Assembly (NCBI RefSeq): GCF_964036645.1
Contig: NZ_OZ038525.1
Span: 911,001-975,000 of the forward strand
DNA: 64,000 nucleotides
Direction: 5' to 3'
Source: Tenacibaculum sp. 190524A02b
GTDB taxonomy: Bacteria; Bacteroidota; Bacteroidia; Flavobacteriales; Flavobacteriaceae
Positions 44,901 through 52,359 of this stretch are shown piece after piece (the first letter of the stretch is position 1; each line of letters opens with the position of its first letter). Made by a program: the position numbers and the translations under genes. Under the pieces are notes generated by a model that did no database searches, was not told the origin of the DNA, and saw nothing but the letters and a program-made list of their open reading frames with translations.

Positions 44901-47105
44901 TTAGAACTAAATAAGCAAGCTATTTCAAGTACAACTAATTCATACATATGTTACACATCTGGTTCTACAGGAACTCCAAAGGGAGTATTAATTCCACACA
45001 AAGCAATACTCAGGTTAGTAAAGGATACGAACTATTATAGAATTACTCCAGAAGATAATTTTATGACGGTTGTTAATTTTGCTTTTGACTCGTTTACTTT
45101 TGAGTTTTGGGGAGCTATGTTAAATGGTGCTACCTACTATGTTATAGATAAAGAGAAAAGATTAGATTTAAAGTTTCTTTCTAATTTCATTAAAGAAAAT
45201 AATATAACAGTAACTTTCTTAACAGTAACATTATTTAATCAAATAATAGATCAATATCCTGATACCATAAGCAAAATGAAATGTGTATTAGTTGGAGGAG
45301 AAGAACTTTCAGTTAATCACATGAAAAAAGCACTTCAATACCTACCAATAGGACTTTATAATGGATATGGACCAACGGAAAACACCACGTTCTCTAATGT
45401 ATATCCTATAACAGAAATAGGAGAAGAACAAAACTCGATTCCTTTAGGAAAACCTATTGCTAATAGTAAGTGTTATGTATTGGATAACTATTTACAACCT
45501 TTACCAATTGGTGTAATAGGCGAAATTTATTTAGCAGGAGATGGTTTAGCCACAGAATACCTAAGTAGACCAGAATTAACCACAGAAAAGTTTATAGATA
45601 ATCCATTTGTTCCTAAAACGAAAATGTATAAATCTGGAGATTTAGGAAGATGGACAAAAGATGGTTGTATTGAGTATTGGGGAAGAGTAGATAATCAGGT
45701 TAAAATAAGAGGTTATAGAATTGAATGTGGTGAAGTTGAACAAGTAATAAGTAATATTTGTAAAGGAAAAGATGCCGCAGTAGTACCTCAGGTAGATAAA
45801 AATGGACATAAAAGACTAGTAGCATATTATACTGATAATGGAGTTTCAACAGAAACAATAATTAAAAGTTTAAAAGAGAAATTACCTTCATATATGATTC
45901 CTTCAGCTTTTATGTATTTAGAAGAATTACCTAAAAATGCAAATTCTAAATTAGATAGAAAAAGACTGCCTAAAGTTGAGATAGCACAATCTTTGAAGGA
46001 GATGATTGCTCCAAAAACAAACTTACAGAAACAATTATTTACAGTTTGGAGTGATGTTTTAGATAGTAATACATTTGGTATTGAAGATTCTTTCTTTGAT
46101 TTAGGTGGAGACTCCATTTTAGCAGTTAGTTTAATAGGAAAACTTCAAAGAGAAGGAATTCCATTAGACCCTAAAATGATTTTTATGTATCCTACTATTC
46201 AAGAACTTTCACAAGCCATTGAATTAGGAGAACATAAGGTAAAACGTACAAGAACAGAAAAGGATTATCTAATTAAATTATCTTCTGGAAGTCAGGATAA
46301 ACCTAGGGTTTACTTTTTACCGCCAGCAGGAGGAACCTTAATGGGATATATAGAATTAAGTAGAAATTTAGAAAATGTTGGTGATGTATTTGGACTTCAA
46401 GGACCTGGTTTATTTGAAGATGAAGCACCACAGTTTTTAAGTTATGAACAAATGCTAGATATATTTGAAAAAGCTGTAAAAGATCACTTTAGACCAGGAG
46501 TAGATTATTTTGCAGGACATTCTTTAGGTGGGCATTTAGCCTTTGGACTTACACAGCGAATGGAGAAAAAAGGAATCCCTGTGAAAGGCCTACTTATTTT
46601 AGATACAGTTCCCAATATGCATGTTGAGGCAGAAGAAAAAGTAGAAATGTCTCAAGAAGAGTTAAAAATGTTTGCGCTAGTTTTAGGAATGGGGAACATG
46701 GTTGGAATGCAACCAGATGATTTTAAAAACATGGATTATGAAGCCGCTAAAAAAATCATTTTAGACAAAGCAAGAGAAGATGCAGCTGTAAAAGAGTTTA
46801 TGAATAATGAGTATTTAGATAAATACCTACAAATACAAATGAATCATATGCTTTTATCTCAAATGATGGAATTAGACACTACTCTAGTTAATACAGAAGT
46901 AACTGTGTTTAAAACGGCATTCCATAATGAAGATTTTGAAAACCGTTTTAATGAGTGGAATGAATTAGCAGTAAATCCAGTAAACATTTTGCCTTCAGAA
47001 GGAAATCATGTAACAATGATAAGAAGACCTTATGTGGTAAAATTAGGAAATCAAATAGATGCGCTTCTTCAAGACGTGAAAATGGAGGTTTTAAGCGAAA
47101 TATAA
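38967..47105 (+). CDS. nonribosomal depsipeptide synthetase 2: (A C-terminal remnant)-AL-KR-T-C-A-T-TE
   Basis: 2712 residues. Residues about 10-115 match only the C-terminal subdomain of an adenylation domain (IRVNGKRF in place of VKIRGHRI; A10-like LPLTSGGKID with Lys95). Next come an acyl-ligase domain (about 190-750; LLTSGSTGVPK at 354; MDHVGGSLMF; GKIQRAK) and a ketoreductase (GGFGGIG at 1000-1006; Ser1133, Tyr1146). T3 has Ser1341. A C domain has HHIISDGWS at 1529. The A domain (TSGSTG around 1998) has FDSFTFE and NGYGPTENTTF. T4 has Ser2383. The thioesterase (about 2430-2712) has GHSLGG, Ser2519. There is no C domain at the start; the last C of synthetase 1 must serve T3. Predicted role: add a second hydroxy acid and a final aliphatic amino acid, then release, possibly with cyclisation or oligomerisation as in cereulide and valinomycin synthetases. 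Confidence 0.93.
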   Translation: MLTTKTKKGSSLIRVNGKRFDLLKMTYELIATTQVKNAYLFPVKKDKEIIAVVACIVSESLIDISDLTHIDGFYKLKDKLHFIHKDVLPLTSGGKIDELKLKEELDEHINNLVTTSYHTPELNDSSLLLKEVTSYIPPLHQWDISLNPFKEVSYTHKEDYSLNGEIAKNIPMAHTVGQQLKLPENAPKTLKDSLIITAEKYPERGIQFILGDGSRDFINYKDLLVRAKKALAVYRNQGLKPGDTVILNILDNRSFIEAYWGCILGGFLPTPVGAISEFKKENAIVQRLANVWKLLKKPLVVVNQGDLDKLNSIEEIWGEHPLVGIEAEDFTNAIPDENLFDAQPDSPAIQLLTSGSTGVPKCILHRNRTLVNRMWSSKTQDFGKEDEVSLSFLPMDHVGGSLMFSARDVYFGYHQINVKVNQFLEDPIKLLDWVDEFKVTMTWGANFVFALVNEYENEIQKGSWNLSSLHHIMNAAEAVTTNVCQKFLELLTPFGLPNSAMQPSFGMSETSSCILVNHEMRAGIKSSGVAIVEKSSMNGLLKIADSEEIEKGIDETAYTSLPHCGKIAPGSEARITDKQNNIIPEGVIGRLQIKGATIMDGYVDNPKANKEAFVGDGWMNTGDLGFILNDNVYITGREKDLIIINGANFLSFEIEAVVDELAGVKNTFSAATGIFDPIEETEKLVVVYVPEVEKTLEEELITIEAIKKSILRSFGLEASYVIPVTKEDFPKTISGKIQRAKIKNRFTTNIYDKAIKAIDVLEKNKRTIPQWFAKPEWQLKKLTNFKTKQKIGKRLLLVNQNVNVDDFITENTIVVQKGEDNGIKDTLQGQTYVINPLSKEGYALLSNSLREEKICEIIYLWSYQKEVTPVNIALGNLHYMLQSLQSCFSDNARLVVVVEDRGEVSQYLGENEALIGYVKTLNIEQEIIKAQLISLDKIDRQACNDIHEEIQQPLIDEIISWRDYNRFVFKIEALKEAEIKSKLLLPNTEQFYNQKWYITGGFGGIGEVLVPHLLKKYKLKLVVLGRKALSEEREVLLQKWQKVGDVSYEKIDFESEKGIENVITNSNEEIQGVFHLAGASLNESFEEPQNYSVLEQPWGYVERQINVKVTIADKILKALGKQKNKSLFVQFSSVNAFFGGNGFSAYSAVTSYQSGLANQSLFENVSIKTIDWSAWEKIGMNKANETSLLAKQRGFLSINPSSGLISFDVAMQLDESRVMVGLDLNNKYIIQETINNETEIVPVLYTTKPNALEVLIQNVSDQNRLSWLNNIQTLQLDTMPKLTDGTINSKQLLHLDIKQKVREIQPLEGEVQIAIAKLWSEVLEVQITDAKANFFDLGGHSIKAIQLISKVNDAYKTNINMAQLFENAVLYKFVDFISGQKEIDYQKIANYGKTDYYPLSHAQKRIWTLIELEGQSKLYNILGAWKINGSINVGKLEAILSIISSRHQSLHLGFKQVNGEPVMFEKDDAKIPLEFIDFTTVPEMLIDKTLDDLITQESGVEYDLEKGDLTRVKLVKIKENQQILLIGQHHIISDGWSLNQLIEEINDLYNDATVEFTESRIDYTDYVYWEKEQDTNDEQNYWINRLKDYATILELPIDNVRPALYEYTGDTQIINLPEQLQKDLRLLAKEKQTSLYNLLFTAYAIFISKISNNNDLLIGTPVAGRNHKDLNDVIGMFVNTLPIRFQIDNQLSFEENLEKNMVTLQQDLTNDNYPFDELLSDLNLERDLSRPPLIQTLFGFLSADLSINFAGCKASPLHVKHKISKFELSVQILDQVDQIAVSFEYNTSLFKHDTIHNWQNLFVQLLKEISKSSSAPVYKYTMLSNEDRIQVTETFNKTETPYPKESTIYEQFSLQVNKNPQAIAVQLENKSVTYKELDEKVNKWSKSLQLKGIESGEVLAICAKSSLEQIIILLATQQIGATYVALDYELPLERRQFILEDSNAKFLIIQPELNNTIQWNDFPIIELTEEPNDYSESNLELNKQAISSTTNSYICYTSGSTGTPKGVLIPHKAILRLVKDTNYYRITPEDNFMTVVNFAFDSFTFEFWGAMLNGATYYVIDKEKRLDLKFLSNFIKENNITVTFLTVTLFNQIIDQYPDTISKMKCVLVGGEELSVNHMKKALQYLPIGLYNGYGPTENTTFSNVYPITEIGEEQNSIPLGKPIANSKCYVLDNYLQPLPIGVIGEIYLAGDGLATEYLSRPELTTEKFIDNPFVPKTKMYKSGDLGRWTKDGCIEYWGRVDNQVKIRGYRIECGEVEQVISNICKGKDAAVVPQVDKNGHKRLVAYYTDNGVSTETIIKSLKEKLPSYMIPSAFMYLEELPKNANSKLDRKRLPKVEIAQSLKEMIAPKTNLQKQLFTVWSDVLDSNTFGIEDSFFDLGGDSILAVSLIGKLQREGIPLDPKMIFMYPTIQELSQAIELGEHKVKRTRTEKDYLIKLSSGSQDKPRVYFLPPAGGTLMGYIELSRNLENVGDVFGLQGPGLFEDEAPQFLSYEQMLDIFEKAVKDHFRPGVDYFAGHSLGGHLAFGLTQRMEKKGIPVKGLLILDTVPNMHVEAEEKVEMSQEELKMFALVLGMGNMVGMQPDDFKNMDYEAAKKIILDKAREDAAVKEFMNNEYLDKYLQIQMNHMLLSQMMELDTTLVNTEVTVFKTAFHNEDFENRFNEWNELAVNPVNILPSEGNHVTMIRRPYVVKLGNQIDALLQDVKMEVLSEI

Positions 47106-47124
47106 ATTCTTTAATACTAAAAGA

Positions 47125-47161
47125 TAAAGTAAACTACAGTAAGTTGCTGTAGTTTGCTTTA
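47125..47161 (+). terminator. hairpin between synthetase 2 and the export genes, possible attenuator
   Basis: AAACTACAG (47131-47139) pairs with CTGTAGTTT (47147-47155); the stem extends outward to about 15 bp with one T-G pair. Only three T's follow, so partial termination or 3'-end protection is more likely than full termination, which would lower export-gene expression relative to the synthetases. Confidence 0.4.
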
Positions 47162-47170
47162 ACATTATAA

Positions 47171-48322
47171 ATGAAAATTATAAATAAAGTAAAATATTAC
47201 ACATGCATAATGTGTGGTATTTTAATAGTGTTATGTACTAATTTATATGGGCAAAAAAAGGTTGAGTTCTCAGGGCAATTATCAGGACTAATAAATTATA
47301 GTCCAAATAATGAAAGGGATGTGTTTTTGGGCGCAAGATATATTCCAGAGTTACAATTCAATAATAAGTTAGATTCAGTTAGTGATTTAGACATAGAAGC
47401 TTCATTAAATGCCTCAAGTAACTTACTATTTAAACCTTTTTATAAATCTGTAACAACCAATGAGATTAACCCGTATAGATTTTGGATTCGATATTCAAGA
47501 AGAAAGTTTGAAGCTAGGTTAGGACTCCAGAAAATAGATTTTGGTTCCGCTTCTATAATTAGGCCTTTGCAATGGTTTAATCAAATAGATGCCAGAGATC
47601 CATTACAGTTAACTAATGGAGTTTATGGAGCTTTATTTAAATACTATTTTAAGAACAATGCTAGCATATGGGCTTGGGTATTATACGGAAACGATAAACG
47701 TAGAGGTTTTGATCTTTTTGTAAGTGAAAAATACCAACCAGAATATGGTTTAAGAGTTCAATTACCAATAGCAAAAGGTGAAATAGCATTATCATATCAT
47801 AGTAGAAACGTTTCTGTAAATACAATAGAAAAATCATTAACAGAAAGTATTCCAGAATATAGATTTGGAGTAGATGTTAAGTGGGATTTAATTGTGGGTT
47901 TATGGATAGAAGCCTCACATGTAAAACTGCAAAAGAATATTGGAGTTTTAACCAATCAATCGTTAATTAACTTAGGAACAAGTTATACGTTTGGTATAGG
48001 AAATGGGTTGAATGCAAATGTAGAGCATATGGTTAATACTTTAGAAGAAGAAAGTTTTACATTTCAAAACAATAATCATTTTACTGCTATTACGCTTCAA
48101 TATCCTTTTGGCTTTTTTGATAGTATAAACTTAGTCAGTTATTACGCATGGAAGGATAATTCTATGGTGGTTTCCTTGAACTATCAACACCAATTTGAAG
48201 CAGTAACAGGATATCTTATGGGCTATTACAACCCAACGAATACTATAAACTTACCTGATAATCAATTTATAAATGCCTTTTCAGGTTTTGGAATAAGACT
48301 AATGGCTGTTTTCAATCATTAA
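47171..48322 (+). CDS. outer-membrane beta-barrel protein, probable exit channel of the locus
   Basis: 383 residues with a hydrophobic signal (residues about 8-27, then YGQKKVEFSGQ). The rest alternates amphipathic strands and polar turns (FWIRYSRRKFEARLGLQKID; GLRVQLPIAKGEIALSYHSR; TAITLQYPFGFFDSINLVSY), and the end (GFGIRLMAVFNH) has the aromatic-rich character of a barrel closing strand. It resembles porin or DUF1302-like barrels in general form; I cannot name the family. It sits between the synthetase genes and a LolCDE-like ABC transporter in the same orientation, so a role in moving the product across the outer membrane is the natural inference, not a demonstrated one. Confidence 0.72.
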   Translation: MKIINKVKYYTCIMCGILIVLCTNLYGQKKVEFSGQLSGLINYSPNNERDVFLGARYIPELQFNNKLDSVSDLDIEASLNASSNLLFKPFYKSVTTNEINPYRFWIRYSRRKFEARLGLQKIDFGSASIIRPLQWFNQIDARDPLQLTNGVYGALFKYYFKNNASIWAWVLYGNDKRRGFDLFVSEKYQPEYGLRVQLPIAKGEIALSYHSRNVSVNTIEKSLTESIPEYRFGVDVKWDLIVGLWIEASHVKLQKNIGVLTNQSLINLGTSYTFGIGNGLNANVEHMVNTLEEESFTFQNNNHFTAITLQYPFGFFDSINLVSYYAWKDNSMVVSLNYQHQFEAVTGYLMGYYNPTNTINLPDNQFINAFSGFGIRLMAVFNH

Positions 48323-48356
48323 AAAAGGTTTGCTATAACACAATAAATAAATACAA

Positions 48357-49097
48357 ATGCAAGATCAAAATATAGTAATAAAATTAAATAATATGTCTAA
48401 AAGCTTTCAAGTTGGAGGTAAAGACTTTTTAGCATTAAAAAACATCAACCTTAGTTTTCAAGTAGGAGAATTTACAGGGTTAATAGGGCCAAGTGGTTCT
48501 GGAAAAACCACCTTACTTAATATTATAGGAAGCTTAGATAAACCAACCAAAGGAGAAGCAATAGTTCTAAATAAAAATATTACAGACTTATCACACAAAC
48601 AAGCTGCAGAATTACGTAATCAAACTATTGGATTCATATTTCAAAGTTATAATCTATTACCTATATATACAGTATATGAAAATGTAGAATTTGCTTTAAT
48701 TCTACAAAATAAAAGTGTCGCTTATAGAAAGAAGCAAGTATGGGAAGTATTGGAACAAGTTGGATTACAAGATTTGGCTAATAAAAGACCTGATAAACTT
48801 TCTGGTGGAGAATGTCAAAGAGTAGCTATAGCTAGAGCTATGGTCAAAAAGCCTAAAATTTTACTAGCTGATGAACCAACTGCAAATTTAGATGCAGAAA
48901 ATGCACATAGAATAATGCAAACCCTAAAAGCTCTAAATCAAAATTATGATACAACTTTTATTTTTTCAACACATGATGAAAAGGTAATGGAGTATCTAGA
49001 AAGAAAAATAGTTTTGAGAGACGGAGTAGTTAATAGTAATAGTGTAAGTAAAATAAAAATAACAAATCATGAAATTAGCGTTCCAATTAGCATATAA
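48357..49097 (+). CDS. ABC transporter ATP-binding protein, LolD/MacB type
   Basis: 246 residues. Walker A is GPSGSGKTTLL, the Q-loop FIFQSYNLLP, the signature LSGGECQRVAIARAM, Walker B ILLADEPTANLD and the switch His is in FSTHDE. The pattern is that of the LolD/MacB (type VII exporter) subfamily, whose partners are FtsX-type permeases, and two such permeases follow. The 3' end overlaps the first permease gene by 29 bp, which indicates tight coupling. It powers the inner-membrane step of the transporter described with its neighbours. Confidence 0.93.
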   Translation: MQDQNIVIKLNNMSKSFQVGGKDFLALKNINLSFQVGEFTGLIGPSGSGKTTLLNIIGSLDKPTKGEAIVLNKNITDLSHKQAAELRNQTIGFIFQSYNLLPIYTVYENVEFALILQNKSVAYRKKQVWEVLEQVGLQDLANKRPDKLSGGECQRVAIARAMVKKPKILLADEPTANLDAENAHRIMQTLKALNQNYDTTFIFSTHDEKVMEYLERKIVLRDGVVNSNSVSKIKITNHEISVPISI

Positions 49098-50232
49098 AAA
49101 TTGTATTAAAGGTGGTTTAAGAACATGGTTAAATGCAGGGATACTCTCTTTTGCTTTCATTTTAATTCTTTTTTTTAACGGTTTAATGGATGGATGGAAT
49201 GAAGAAACCAAAAAAGAAACTATAGCATGGGAATATGGAGAAGGTCAAATTTGGAGTAAAAATTACGATCCTTTAGATCCTTTTACATTGCAGAATTCAG
49301 TAACAGAAATACCAGAAAAACTAAAAGACGTAGGTGTTCCAATATTAATTCAACAAGGAAGTATTTACCCACAGCAAAGATTTATCCCCATTCAATTAAA
49401 GGGAATAGGTGTAAATCAGAAAGCTGTAAAAATACCAACGGATATATTGGCTAAAAGTAAAGCAGAAATTCCAGTATTAATAGGAAAAAGAATGGCTAAA
49501 ACTGCACAACTAAAAATAAACGATCAAGTATTACTTAGATGGAAAGATAAACATGGAGTTTACGATGCTAAACAACTTACTATTGTTGGGGTGTTTGATA
49601 CGAATGTGGGAGGAGTTGATAATGGACAGCTTTGGATGTCTTTAAAAACACTACAAAAAATGACAAGGTTAGATAATAAAGCTACTATTTGGATAGCTAA
49701 TAATAAAGAAGCGAAACAAATAGTTGCTGGATTGAATAATTGGAAGTTTGTAGGATTGAAAGAATTATTAAAAGATATTGAAGAAATGGTTGAAATGAAG
49801 AAATCTAGTAACTCCATTTTTTATTTAATGTTACTATCCATTGCTTTATTAGCAATTTTTGACACACAAGTATTGTCTATTTTCAGAAGACAAAAAGAAA
49901 TAGGTACGTACTTAGCGTTAGGCTTAACTAAAACTAAAGTAATGCTCATATTTACCTTAGAAGGTGTTATGTATAGTGTTTTAGCTATTTTTCTTGGAGC
50001 AGTATATGGTATTCCTTTACTGTGGTACTTACAACGAGAAGGTTTGTATATACCAAATTCAGATGATTTAGGAATGGCTATAGCAGATCGTATTTATCCC
50101 TATTATACAGTAGGCTTAATAATACAAACAATACTGTTAATAGTAGTATCCGCAACCATTGTGAGTTATTTACCAGCACGAAAAATATCAAAGTTAAATC
50201 CAGTAAATGCACTAAAAGGAAAATTATCATGA
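49069..50232 (+). CDS. ABC transporter permease, FtsX/LolC type (first)
   Basis: 387 residues. One membrane segment near the N terminus (about 20-40, FAFILILFFNGLMDG) is followed by a periplasmic domain (about 45-250). Three more segments follow (about 255-275, 300-325, 345-370), including the FtsX-like LSIFRRQKEIGTYLALGLTK loop and a LPARKISKLNPVNALKG end. This is the MacB/LolC/E topology, which extracts or pushes substrates at the periplasmic face rather than through a central pore. It overlaps the ATPase gene by 29 bp and the second permease gene by 4 bp. Confidence 0.9.
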   Translation: MKLAFQLAYKNCIKGGLRTWLNAGILSFAFILILFFNGLMDGWNEETKKETIAWEYGEGQIWSKNYDPLDPFTLQNSVTEIPEKLKDVGVPILIQQGSIYPQQRFIPIQLKGIGVNQKAVKIPTDILAKSKAEIPVLIGKRMAKTAQLKINDQVLLRWKDKHGVYDAKQLTIVGVFDTNVGGVDNGQLWMSLKTLQKMTRLDNKATIWIANNKEAKQIVAGLNNWKFVGLKELLKDIEEMVEMKKSSNSIFYLMLLSIALLAIFDTQVLSIFRRQKEIGTYLALGLTKTKVMLIFTLEGVMYSVLAIFLGAVYGIPLLWYLQREGLYIPNSDDLGMAIADRIYPYYTVGLIIQTILLIVVSATIVSYLPARKISKLNPVNALKGKLS

Positions 50233-51503
50233 TACAATTTTTTCTAAAAGGAATAATAAGAGATAAAGGAAGAAGTGTACTTCCAATAACCATTATAACT
50301 TCAGGAGTAGCATTAACCATATTATTAAGTGGTTATATACGAGGAGTAATGGGAGATATGGTAGAACAAAATGCAAATTTTGACACAGGTCATGTAAAAG
50401 TAATGACTAGAGCATATGCAAAAGAAAGACAACAATTGCCAAATGATCTAGCTATTTTAGAAGTAGACTCTTTAAAAGGAATATTACAAAATAAATATTC
50501 AACCATAACCTGGGTAGAAAGAATAAAGTTTGGAGGACTGATAGATGTACCTGATGAAAATGGAGAAACCTTAAAGCAAGGGCCTATATCTGGCTTGGCA
50601 ATTGAGTTGAATACAGAGAATCCTACAGAAATAAATAGGTTACATATTAAAAAATCTATAGTAAAAGGTGCATTACCAGTAAACAAAGGAGAGATTCTTA
50701 TGGGGAATGCTTTATTTGAGAGATTAGCTTTAAAAATAGGTGATAAAGTAACATATTTGGGAACAACAATGAATGGCAGTATGACCTCACATAACTTTAT
50801 TGTTGCTGGAACACTTCACTTTGGTAATAGTGTTATGGATAATAGTAGTGTTTTGATAGATATTAATGAGGCTCAATTAATGTTAGATATGGAAAATGCT
50901 TCAAGTGAACTTTTAGGGTATTTTAATAATGCGTTATATGATGATGCTAATGCTACTAATATAGCAGCAAGTTTTAATGCAAACTATAAACAATCTAAAG
51001 ATGAGTTTGCGCCTTTAATGGAAACTTTAAAAAATCAAAACAATTTAGCAGCTTACATAGATTATACAGACGTATACGCGAGTTTGTTTATCATGCTATT
51101 TGTCATAGCAATGTCTGTAGTACTATGGAATACGGGATTGCTTGGAGGATTAAGAAGATTTCAAGAATTTGGAGTACGATTGGCTTTAGGAGAAAGTAAA
51201 ACCCATATATATAAATCGTTATTAATAGAAGCATTTTTAATAGGTATAATAGGTTCGTTTATAGGAACTATAAGCGGAATAGCAATGACCGTTTATTTAC
51301 AGATTTACGGAATTGACATTACGCCATATTTAAAAAGAACTTCTATGATGATGCCATCAATAGTAAGAGCAAAGTTTACAACTGATTTACTTTATATAGG
51401 ATTTATACCAGGAGTACTAGCGATCATGTTAGGCAATATTCTATCAGGTTTGGTAATCTATAAAAGAAAAACAGCCGAACTATTTAAAGAGTTAGAAGTT
51501 TAA
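50229..51503 (+). CDS. ABC transporter permease, FtsX/LolE type (second)
   Basis: 424 residues with the same four-segment topology: an N-terminal span (about 15-37), a long periplasmic domain (about 40-275), then spans at about 277-300, 325-350 and 383-408. The FtsX motif is GGLRRFQEFGVRLALGESKT, followed by a Gly-rich LIGIIGSFIGTISGIAM segment. Overlap with the first permease gene (ATG within its stop region) suggests equal amounts of both, so a LolCE-like heterodimer is likely. The substrate is inferred from context to be the depsipeptide. Confidence 0.9.
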   Translation: MIQFFLKGIIRDKGRSVLPITIITSGVALTILLSGYIRGVMGDMVEQNANFDTGHVKVMTRAYAKERQQLPNDLAILEVDSLKGILQNKYSTITWVERIKFGGLIDVPDENGETLKQGPISGLAIELNTENPTEINRLHIKKSIVKGALPVNKGEILMGNALFERLALKIGDKVTYLGTTMNGSMTSHNFIVAGTLHFGNSVMDNSSVLIDINEAQLMLDMENASSELLGYFNNALYDDANATNIAASFNANYKQSKDEFAPLMETLKNQNNLAAYIDYTDVYASLFIMLFVIAMSVVLWNTGLLGGLRRFQEFGVRLALGESKTHIYKSLLIEAFLIGIIGSFIGTISGIAMTVYLQIYGIDITPYLKRTSMMMPSIVRAKFTTDLLYIGFIPGVLAIMLGNILSGLVIYKRKTAELFKELEV

Positions 51504-51591
51504 AAGTCAATATAAGGTTTATAAAAAAGATTAAAAAATACCGAAAGGTGATATAGTAAACATCTCACTTGGTGAGAAAAAATAATTTAAA

Positions 51592-52335
51592 ATGAAGAAA
51601 ATAATAAGCATATTAATTTTAATTATAACACTACCAATTGCAGGGCAAAATAAAGCAATAACAGCATCACAAATATTAACAAAAGTAGATGGTAACTTAG
51701 TATCTAAGCAACGTATCATACAATCCCAAATGATTATTTATGGAAAAAGAAAAAACAGAACCATAGTCTCTAAAGGATATTCAAAAGGAAATGAAAAATC
51801 ATTTATAGAGTACCTTCAGCCTAAAAGAGAAAGAGGTACAAAGATGTTAAAGTTAAAAAACCGTTTATGGATATACTCACCTTCATCTGATAGAACCATA
51901 CAATTGTCAGGGCATTTATTAAGACAATCGGTAATGGGATCGGATTTATCTTATGAAGATGTTTCTAGCAATGAAAAATATAGTGTTTTATATCATTCAA
52001 AATTAATAGGTGAAGAAGCCTTTAAGGAAAGAAAGACATGGGTAATTGAGTTAGTAGCCAAAAACGATGAGGTGAACTATCAAAAAAGAAAATTATGGGT
52101 AGATCAAGAAAGATTTATTCCTTTAAAAGAAGAAATGTATGCCAAAAGTGGACAAAAGCTTAAAGAGATAAAGGTACTAGATGTAATGAAAATAAAGAGC
52201 AAATGGTACCCTAAAGTAACCAATTATAAAGACGTTTTAAAAGATGGAAAGGGAACAGATTTTATTATTGATACAATGGATCTAGAGGCAAATATATCAG
52301 AAGATATTTTTAACAAAGCATCATTAAAAAAGTAA
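51592..52335 (+). CDS. LolA-like outer-membrane lipoprotein-sorting protein
   Basis: 247 residues with a signal peptide (MKKIISILILIITLPIAGQN). The body matches the LolA-like family annotated 'outer membrane lipoprotein-sorting protein': ITASQILTKVDGNLVSKQ, SFIEYLQPKRERGTKMLKLK, LWIYSPSSDRTIQLSG, MGSDLSYEDVSS and RKLWVDQERFIPLKEEMYAK. The fold is an open beta-barrel that carries hydrophobic cargo across the periplasm. The general lipoprotein route uses separate housekeeping genes, so a copy next to a LolCDE-like transporter in a natural-product operon suggests a dedicated periplasmic carrier. It lies 88 bp after the second permease gene; that gap holds two short hairpins (ACC-GAAA-GGT near 51540 and CTCAC/GTGAG near 51570). 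Confidence 0.85.
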   Translation: MKKIISILILIITLPIAGQNKAITASQILTKVDGNLVSKQRIIQSQMIIYGKRKNRTIVSKGYSKGNEKSFIEYLQPKRERGTKMLKLKNRLWIYSPSSDRTIQLSGHLLRQSVMGSDLSYEDVSSNEKYSVLYHSKLIGEEAFKERKTWVIELVAKNDEVNYQKRKLWVDQERFIPLKEEMYAKSGQKLKEIKVLDVMKIKSKWYPKVTNYKDVLKDGKGTDFIIDTMDLEANISEDIFNKASLKK

Positions 52336-52359
52336 AACTAAACAACTACTTAACTATAT

